NCBI GenBank assembly: GCA_037126765.1
Contig: JBBCBC010000002.1
Location: 47,992,889-48,056,888, forward strand
DNA from: Stenogyne calaminthoides
Taxonomy: Eukaryota > Streptophyta > Magnoliopsida > Lamiales > Lamiaceae
Length of the DNA: 64,000 bases
Reading direction: 5' to 3'
Every line of letters starts with the position of its first letter. The stretch's first letter is position 1. The notes beneath the pieces were generated by a model. The model saw only the letters and a program-made list of their open reading frames with translations, searched no databases and had not been told where the DNA came from. Positions 56,945-64,000 of this stretch are shown piece after piece. The translations under genes and the position numbers were made by a program.

Positions 56945-57906
56945 TTATAAAAGCACAGCTAGGATTCAGATTATTAAGGGAAAACTTAGCAAAGCCTTTT
57001 GAGATGAAAGATTTAGGTGAGGCAAAGAGGATTCTGGGAATGGATATTATCAGGAATAAAGCTGCAGGGAAACTTGTTTTGACTCAAGCTGTGTATGTTC
57101 AGAAGGTTCTTAAGAGATTTTACATGCATCAAGCAAAATCAGTGAATACACCTATTGGTCAGTATTTTAAGTTGTCAAAAGATCAGTCTTCATCTTGTGA
57201 AAATGAAAGAATGCAGATGAACAGTGTGCCTTATGCAAATGGAGTTGGAAGTTTAATGTATGCTATGGTTTGTAGCAGGCCCGATCTTGGTTATGCAATG
57301 AGCATGGTAAGTAGATTCATGGCTGATCCAGGAAGAACTCATTGGGAAGCTTTAAAGTGAGTATTTAGATATGTTATTGGGACAGCAAAGTCAGGCTTAT
57401 TGTTTGAGAAAAATGAGAAGCAGACAGAACCTCTACAAGGCTTTGTTGATGCTGATTTTGCAGGAAGTATTGATACAAGAAAGCCTCTAACAGGTTACAT
57501 ATTCACACCTTATGGTACAACAATGAGTTGGAGGTCCATATTACAACCATTGGTGGCATTATCTACAACTGAGGCTGAATATATTGCAGTCATAGAAGCA
57601 GTGAAAGAGGCTACATGGTTAAAGGGAATTCTGCAGGATTTTAGGATTGATCAGAAGAGTGTTACTATCTTATGTGATAATCAAAGTACCATTCATCTGG
57701 TGAAGCATCAAGTCTTTCATGAAAGGGTGAAACACATTAGTGTTAAGTTCCATTTTGTAAGAGACATGGTGGAGAAGGGTGCTGTGAAAATCAGTAAGGT
57801 GAAAACTGAGGACTATGCAGCAGATATGCTCACAAAAGCTTTGCCTGGGAGTAAGTTCAAGTATTGCTCTGAACTGGTGAAGCTTGGACCATGTGAGATT
57901 GATTAG
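56945..57906 (+). pseudogene. Reverse transcriptase C-terminus and RNase H of Copia element F
   Basis: The frame starts in mid-RT (MKDLGEAKRILGMDIIRNK), passes SRPDLGYAMSMVSRFMADPG and meets TGA at 57358-57360 in place of the tryptophan of ALKWVFRY. RNase H follows without a shift: FVDADFAGSIDTRKPLTGYI, STTEAEYIAVIEAVKEATWL, LCDNQSTIHLVKHQVFHER, ending KLGPCEID at 57906. Apart from the one stop it is well kept. The element is 5'-truncated near 56945 within AT-rich DNA. Its lineage differs from A-D. Confidence 0.9.
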
Positions 57907-57967
57907 TGAAGCTGTGAGGATTGGAGATGATGAGCACTTGGAGTTCTAAACACTTGAGGTGGAGAAT

Positions 57968-58547
57968 TGTGAGAGTCAAGTGATGTAGAAGTAAATCCTG
58001 ATCAGAAGTGAAATCGTCCTGAATCAAATCATCCTGAAGTAAATTAGCCTGAATGGGTTTGTTCAGAATCAACCTGAATTTCAGTTTTCTACTGATTTTT
58101 TGATCCTGACCCTCAGACGGATTTTCAGTTCAGGACTGAGAGTTCAGTGGAAAAACGCGCGACTACTGAAGCGGTTATTCTGTTATTTTTTTGGTTTCCG
58201 ATTCTGTTAGATGGTTACTACTATAAATTGCAGGCTTCACCAATTATCTTTATAACAAGAGAGAGTGTTATTTTTCTGGAGAGTTCATATCAATTAAGAA
58301 AAGAAAGTAGTTCTTTAGAGATTTCATAAGATTGTTTCTAAATCTCGATCGACTGAGGGTTGTAACTGTTCTGAATCGTTCATTGTTGATAGTGAAAGAG
58401 TGCTCTGATCCCGTGGATGTAGGTTTTACAACCGAACCACGTAAATCGTTGTTTGTGTTCTTGTTTTGCGATTTCGATTTCATTCGTTCTTGTGTGTTTC
58501 GTTTTCTGAGCTTTGAATCTTGCAACTCAATTCGATATTGATTAACA
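57968..58547 (+). repeat. 3' LTR of Copia element F
   Basis: After a purine-rich tract (TTGAGGTGGAGAAT) the LTR starts TGTGAGAGTCAAGTG. It contains CTGATCAGAAG/CCTGAAT repeats at 57990-58080 and a TATA box (CTATAAATTG near 58222). It probably ends TTGATTAACA at 58547, with CTTGCA at 58524 as an alternative. No partner LTR or duplication is available to fix the end. Confidence 0.68.
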
Positions 58548-59908
58548 TATTTATTAACTATATATTTTAATTCGTATATAAAATATTCTTAAACAAAAAG
58601 AGGAATTTGTAATTTTAGGAAATTGTGAATTGGTGTAGGCCGAATATATATGCGAGCACGTAGTTGTGTAAATAATTTTCAAAGAGCTATAATCGGATTT
58701 CTGATCTATCAAAATCATTATTTGTGTGTAGAGCCGATCCTAGGAATTGTAATGTTTGAGTTGACTTAAAAAATTGGACCCTCTAATTCGTATAATCAAG
58801 TTCCGGAAATTTTCTTCTCAATATGTTAAATATGTCAAAGTTGAGATTAGATTCTTAAATTGACAATCTTCATTCATATTAGAAAATGATAATCTATATA
58901 AGTATGCGTTGTTGTCTTAAAATAAACAAAAGAAATCTATAAAATGATCTTATACATAAAAAAAATGTTACTTTTACATATTTTTATAATATTTATACTT
59001 AAAAAGTATTATAATATATATAAAATATTATCTTATGTATAAAATGATCTCTTTCAAGACTTCTCTAAAATAAATTTAGATTTCTTTGTCGCCTCTTTTA
59101 ATATTTCAACAACAAACATTCTTATTAATTTAAAAAATCATAATTATTAATTGTTGCTAAGAAAAGATTGAAGGTTTCTTTTGCTTACAAAAATATTAAA
59201 ATCTGAAATCTCTAACGACCAAAAAAAAAATTTTAACCTTTCGATTTGGAGGCGTGTTTTTAAACACTTAAAATAATTTAAAAGAAGACTTATTTTCAAA
59301 GTTTATTTTCACAACTTTTTGAAAATAAACGCTCGAAAAGCTTATTTTAAGTTGTTTCAAAACACACCTAAAAAAAGCGATTTCGGATTTTGATTGAAAA
59401 ATATATACTACATAATTGTCAACATGCATTGGCCCTCAGGTTCGGGGCTATGGTCCCTCTCTTATAATAAAAAGAGGAACCTTTTACTGCTAGGCCACTC
59501 CAACTATTAGTCAATATAAGGAAGTTTTTTGATCGGGCATACGGAGAGTCGTTTGAGTTATTCCACTTTGTCAGAAGTAAATATATATATACTTCCCCGT
59601 CCATTATATTTATGATTGATGTTTGAACATAAATATTTAAAAATAAATAAAATAAGGGTATTTTAAAATATTGTAGAGTTCATTTTATTAATATACTGGT
59701 TGTCAGTGAGTAAAATAAGAACTACCAGTGCTATTTTCTTTTTTAAATTGAACGGCCAATTTTATTGATGTTAACATACAAACATTTACAATTTAATTAT
59801 ACGTATTTAATGTCTCAATCAGAAGGTATACTTGATGTCAAGCCATGACCCATGTGTGAAGTTGTGAACTGATATGTATGTCGGCTTAATCTTTTGCAAA
59901 TTTTATTA
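58548..59908. other. AT-rich spacer
   Basis: No supported gene. TGGCCCTCAGGTTCGGGGCT to CTGCTAGGCCACTCCAACT at 59430-59510 is a tRNA-like or repeat fragment. At 59589-59610 a single MITE-like end (ACTTCCCCGTCCATTATA) has no clear partner. Confidence 0.4.
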
Positions 59909-60170
59909 CTCCCTTTTTCGGGGGATTTTTAAGACAAATTAACGATATATTTTTTTTAAAAAAATTAAGCTTAATTATTAATATTATTTTCATAACAATA
60001 ATTATTATTGGTTGAAAAAATATACACACAACATTTTTATAGGAAATTTGAAATTTAAAATTATCATATTAAGGGTAAATATGAGATAAAGAGGAGAAAA
60101 TCTCAGAACGACATCTATTTTAAAAATATTTCAAAATGCTAAAACGACATCTAATTAAAAATTGAGGGAG
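59909..60170. mobile_element. Stowaway-like MITE, diverged
   Basis: Left end CTCCCTTTTTCGGGGG and right end, opposite strand, CTCCCTCAATTTTTAATTAG. TA lies on both sides (TA at 59907-59908 read as TTA, and 60171-60172). It is 262 bp and AT-rich. Confidence 0.55.
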
Positions 60171-60249
60171 TACATTTTTTTTAAGACAATCAATTACAAT
60201 AATTTTCTAACACAATCAATTACAATAATTTCTTTTATCATCGGGCACA

Positions 60250-60490
60250 TGACAACATTATTTCATCTTGTTGTAGACCGGAACCGCAATCACAACAAGA
60301 GGGGGATCACCCGAAACTGCAACTCGAAACCGCAACCATACCGCAATCGAAACCACAACCCAACAACAGAGGGACCACCACCCCATAAGAGGGGGACCAC
60401 CACAAGAGAGAATAAATATTCTCTCTTTATGTCTCAAACTCGGAGTCTCAAGATTTTAGGTGGTGGAGCTCTAACCACTTGAGTTATCCA
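60250..60490 (-). mobile_element. SINE family 2, copy in minus orientation
   Basis: On the minus strand: CTCAAGTGGTTAGAGCTCCA (A box), GACTCCGAGTTTGAGACATA, then GTGGTGGTCCCCCTCTTATG and repeated GCGGTT motifs as in the 32326 copy. Head and body match that copy in order, and the tail is not clearly delimited. Confidence 0.62.
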
Positions 60491-60654
60491 CACTTGAACT
60501 CTCACCCATCCATCTCATTTGTCATTTATATAATTTAAAATATTATTAGATAGCAATAATTATATGTGGTGTGTTCATTTTATTCTTTTATTAATTATTA
60601 ACGCATAATAAAACAAAAAATAAGTAAAAAGATAAAATTAAAATATGATATTTA

Positions 60655-60959
60655 ATTCTCCTACACTAATGCAAATAATAACTATTTGAATTAAAAAAAT
60701 CCAGATTGACAAATAAAAAAGGTAGAAATGGGCATTCCATTTCGAAAAAAATTAACAATTAAAAGTATTACTGATAATATTATTTATTAGAATTAACAAT
60801 TAAAAGTATTACTGATAATATTATTCTCCTACACTAATGCAAATAATAACTATTTGAATTAAAAAAATCCAGATTGAAAAATAAAAAAGGTAGGAATGGG
60901 CATTCCATTTCGAAAAAAATTAACAATTAAAAGTATTACTGATAATATTATTTATTAGA
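60655..60959 (+). repeat. 168-bp tandem duplication
   Basis: ATTCTCCTACACTAATGCAA through TTACTGATAATATTATT occurs at 60655-60822 and again from 60823, nearly identical. The first copy has an extra internal repeat of AATTAACAATTAAAAGTATT. High similarity points to a recent local event. Confidence 0.8.
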
Positions 60960-61024
60960 GTGGGTCTTCATGTGAAATATCAGACACTAAATTATAAGTA
61001 ATACCACACAATTAAGGCAAAAAG

Positions 61025-61215
61025 ACTAAAATTCATGGGTCAATGGCGGAAAGGCATGTGGTGGCAGAGCGGGTTAAGGTATGGTTAGCTATTTAACTAT
61101 TATATTTCATGCAAGGATATTTTCATCAAAAATTATTTGTAGCCTAATGGTTCTGATTTATTTTTAGTGTATTTGGTCGCAGGTTCAATTCTTATTGAGC
61201 GCATAATTTTTTTTT
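61025..61215 (+). mobile_element. Possible tRNA-derived SINE, weak
   Basis: GTAGCCTAATGGTTCTG (A-box-like) and GTCGCAGGTTCAATTC (B box) near 61140-61190 are followed by GAGCGCATAA and a T-rich run. An extra TGGCAGAGCGGGTTAAGG lies near 61062. No duplication was found and boundaries are unsure. Confidence 0.35.
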
Positions 61216-61560
61216 TCAAGTTATTTTTGTGTGTTACTACATAAAAAAAAAAGTGTTACGCTATGAATAAAAACGTGTTACCACATAAACAAAATCAAGA
61301 GACTACGAAAAAGAAATTCTCAAAATTCAAAATTGCAGATTTATAGAACAACTTGATGTGTTACTACATGAACAAAATAGTGTTACCCTATGAGCAAAAG
61401 AATGTTACTACATGAACAAAAACCAGTACAAGCGCGAAAAAAAATCATCAGTCCAATTTTTTTTTTCAAGTTATTTTTGTGTGTTACTACATGAACAAAA
61501 AAGTGTTTCCCTATGAACAAAAGAGTGTTACCAATGAATAAAATTAGTACAAGGGCGAAA
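61207..61560 (+). repeat. Short dispersed tandem repeats
   Basis: AAAGTGTTACSCTATGAATA-like and GTGTTACTACATGAACAAAA-like units recur at about 61232, 61340, 61400 and 61490. The ~40-bp piece TTTTTTTTCAAGTTATTTTT occurs at 61210 and 61459. Non-coding. Confidence 0.6.
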
Positions 61561-61599
61561 AAAAATCCGCATTCCAAAATTATAGATTTAAAGAAAAAA

Positions 61600-61880
61600 T
61601 TACGGGCTTATTTGAAACTTTTTAGCTGGCCGGATCTAGCATGTTAGGTCGTGTTAATTAATGATCATGTGATATGTATTAATATTACTATAATAGTACT
61701 AACGTCTTGAAGGTCAAAAATATTAAAATTCACGTCGGTCATAAACAAGATGAATAAAATATTCAATGTAGTATGTATGTATAAACAAACTAATAATTGT
61801 TAAAGGGTCAGAAAAAAACAGCTAATAATGATCCGGCCAGAAAAAATTACGGGCTTATTTGAAACTTTTTAATAATTGTT
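61600..61880 (+). repeat. Direct repeat of a 30-bp sequence
   Basis: AAAAAATTACGGGCTTATTT plus GAAACTTTTTA occurs at 61595-61624 and 61845-61873, with GGCCGGATC/GATCCGGCC inverted next to each. It could be the remains of a small inverted-repeat element. Confidence 0.5.
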
Positions 61881-62149
61881 AAAGGGTCCCTCTTGCAAAT
61901 TTTAGGGTTTATTTTGTAGTTTTGAGGAATAATTTTGAAAAATAAAATTTAAGGGGCTTTTATTAAAAAAAAATGATTATCTATAATTTCTATGTATTTA
62001 ATTATATATTATGTAATTATGACGTCATATCAGCTCAACCGCTTGAATAACGGTTAGACGTGATCGAACCCAGTTCAACCCAAAGTTTTAAAATTGTCGG
62101 GGTCAACACCTGTGTTTTCTTTTTAAAAACATAGGTTAAAAGGGATTTA

Positions 62150-63190
62150 CACACAGAGGACGAGATTGGTTGAAATGTGTAAGCAAGAGAAGATCGAATT
62201 GGAGTCACTAGAAGTGGTGTTAGGTGAGGGGAGGGAGATATTTTTCTGGGAGGATGCTTGGGTGGGTGGAGGGATGGGGGGAGTCTTTGAAAGTAAAATT
62301 TCCGAGACTTTTTCACTTGAGTCGGGACAAGGAGAAGAGGGTGAATGAGCTGGGATCGTGAGAAGGGGAGAAATGATGTTGAAGATGGAGTTGGAGGAGA
62401 AGTCTTTTTGATCGTGAGATGGAGTCTTTTAATTATTTTGTTTCCTTGATTGACAGTGTACCATTGAAAGTCGGAGTTCACGACTCTTGGAGATGGACCG
62501 GATCGTCGAAAGGATGCTTCAACACGAAGACACCTACAATTCTTTGGTGGACGTTGGCGGAGCCCTACAAACGGACGAAGAAAAGATCGAGTGGTTTAAG
62601 CTCATTTGGAATAAAGTCACTCATTTGAAGGTTATTGCTCACAGCTGGAAGGTTCTTTGGGATCGTCTCCCTACCAAAATTAATTTGCGTAGAAGGAATA
62701 TATCGATATCGGACCAAGAGGTAAAATGTGTCTTTTGTGGAGAAAAGGAAGAGTCGGGAAGTCAGATCATGTTCGAGTGCATTATTTTGTACGAGTATGG
62801 ATGAGATGTTTCAATTGGCTTGGAGTCTCTATTGTCTTGCATTCGAATTCCTTCCTCAATCTCTATGCTCTCAGTCACATCTTAAAGGGAAAAATGGGGA
62901 AGGCTTTTGGCAGTGGCGATTTGGCAATGCATAGTGTGGTTAATTTGGAAAGGTAAGAACTCCTGTATCTTTGAGGGGGCTGTTTTTTATGTGGAAAACA
63001 TTGTGAATGAGTTGAAAGCTAGAGCCAAGAGTTGGTTTTGTGTTAAGTTCCTTGAGTGCTCGAAATATTCTTTTAATGTTTGGCTTGTAAATCCTATACT
63101 AGAGCTTGTTTGCTAGCTTTGTAATTTTGTATTTGGGTATTTCTTGTACCTAAACAACCTGAGTTAATAAATTACCTTTACCGATTAAAA
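62150..63190 (+). mobile_element. LINE (non-LTR retrotransposon) 3' end, 5'-truncated and broken
   Basis: The frames read the end of a plant LINE ORF2 after the RT domain: GREIFFWEDAWVGGG, then after frame changes MESFNYFVSLIDSVPLKVGV and DSWRWTGSSKGCFNTK. They continue into the RT-associated zinc-binding domain (KVIAHSWKVLWDRLPTKINL, VKCVFCGEKEESGSQIMFEC; cysteines C-x2-C and H/C partner present). The C-terminus (WMRCFNWLGVSIVLHSN, WQCIVWLIWKGKNSCIFEG) spans three frames to a stop near 63116. An AATAAA-like TTAATAAATTACC (63163) and poly-A (63186-63195) mark the 3' end. Endonuclease and RT domains are missing, as is usual for 5'-truncated LINEs. Confidence 0.88.
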
Positions 63191-63195
63191 AAAAA

Positions 63196-64000
63196 AGAGT
63201 TTACATTATTAAGTCAGGTTATAGATTTAATGATGCGTGGATTAATTTCATTAAAAGCTTGTGCTGCGAAAGGGGATAGTGATGAAAATTTTCTTTTCTT
63301 TATTTATCAAAGAAATATTTACTCTCCAAAATGAGTACAACGGATACTCAATCCCTTATAATACATTCCATCCACTACCACATCAATGATTTAAGTGGCA
63401 AACGAAATAAGAAAATATTCCTAATCACCTAAACTCTTTTTTGGGGATAGATGGTGGAAATCTATCTTGACGCACAACACTCTCGATATTATCTAAACTA
63501 GTTTTATCTATGTTACACATCAATGTATCTTGATATTATTAATTGAATTAGAATAAAATAAAATAAATATAAAAAAATGTAATGATCCATCACATATATA
63601 TACGGTGTAAAAAGAGACGATGATTTAACAATAGACAACATCTCTAAACTAAAGGCGTTTCCCATGCAGATTGTCACATCTTTGCCTACAATGGCCTGTT
63701 CTTATTCATGTTTCTAGAGTCTCCCACAATTTATGCCGTCATTTTTTAACAATCGTATTTTAGTTGTTTATTCATTGATGACACAAAAGTATGTTTATTT
63801 CGGGATTCACCCTGATGAACTTAATACTTTATAATATATATCACATATTAGTTGAGGATTTTTACATTCAATATAAAATATATTTATACACATATTTTCA
63901 TAAAATTCAATACAATTATATCACCATTTTTCTCTCACACACTTATTCTCTCTCCTAATTTTTCTCCCACCCAATACAATATAATAATACAACTTCAATC
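63196..64000. other. AT-rich spacer at right edge
   Basis: No coding frame or repeat boundary is recognised. A microsatellite-free, A+T-rich sequence continues to the window end. Confidence 0.4.

Noticed and set aside
62035..62481. 148-codon minus-strand ORF
   Set aside because: Antisense to the LINE; Pro/Ser-rich translation is the complement of the GGAG-rich LINE strand.

Overview
The window is nuclear DNA of a flowering plant, most likely a eudicot (asterid is a guess). The grounds are GT-AG introns in a plant-type MATE transporter gene, Stowaway-like MITEs with CTCCCTCCGTCC-type ends, tRNA-derived SINEs, plant Copia elements primed by TGGTATCAGAGC, and a PIF/Harbinger transposase of plant type. 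There is one recognisable host gene. Almost everything else is transposable-element DNA in various states of decay. I saw no rRNA, no genuine tRNA gene, no CRISPR array and no organelle insert.

Layout. Positions 1-21047 are a three-element Copia nest. Element B1 (+ strand) has its 5' LTR cut by element A (- strand, 1-7866, continuing off the left edge). Its RNase H region is cut by a second member of the same family, B2 (- strand, 10303-19408, flanking duplication ATCCT/ATTCT). B1 ends with its last 25 codons, polypurine tract and 3' LTR (19414-21047). Positions 21048-24280 hold small repeats, a SINE with a perfect 20-bp duplication, MITEs and a second SINE family. Positions 24286-28540 hold the eight-exon MATE gene on the - strand, complete in every splice phase except for one extra base in exon 1. 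Positions 28560-33260 are MITEs, a dimeric SINE and AT-rich spacer.

Positions 33261-46640 form a second nest. A Copia element D (- strand) contains a full Copia element C1 (+ strand, 33451-44472, duplication TTACC), which itself contains a solo LTR of its own family (38673-40522, duplication CCATC). Positions 46640-51560 are a decayed PIF/Harbinger element. Its transposase lacks the first catalytic aspartate and has a premature stop, and its 5' tandem repeats are split by a solo LTR (49599-51461, duplication ACAAT). Positions 51560-64000 are spacer with another SINE, a C-family LTR stub, one end of a CACTA transposon, a tRNA-like SINE, the 3' half of a Copia element (56945-58547), MITEs, local duplications and a 5'-truncated LINE (62150-63190).

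The MATE gene is the only locus likely to matter to the plant: a membrane exporter of secondary metabolites or xenobiotics. The retroelements do not work together. They form a time series in which the insertion order can be read from nesting and target-site duplications. Coding regions of all elements carry stops and frameshifts, several of them in catalytic codons.
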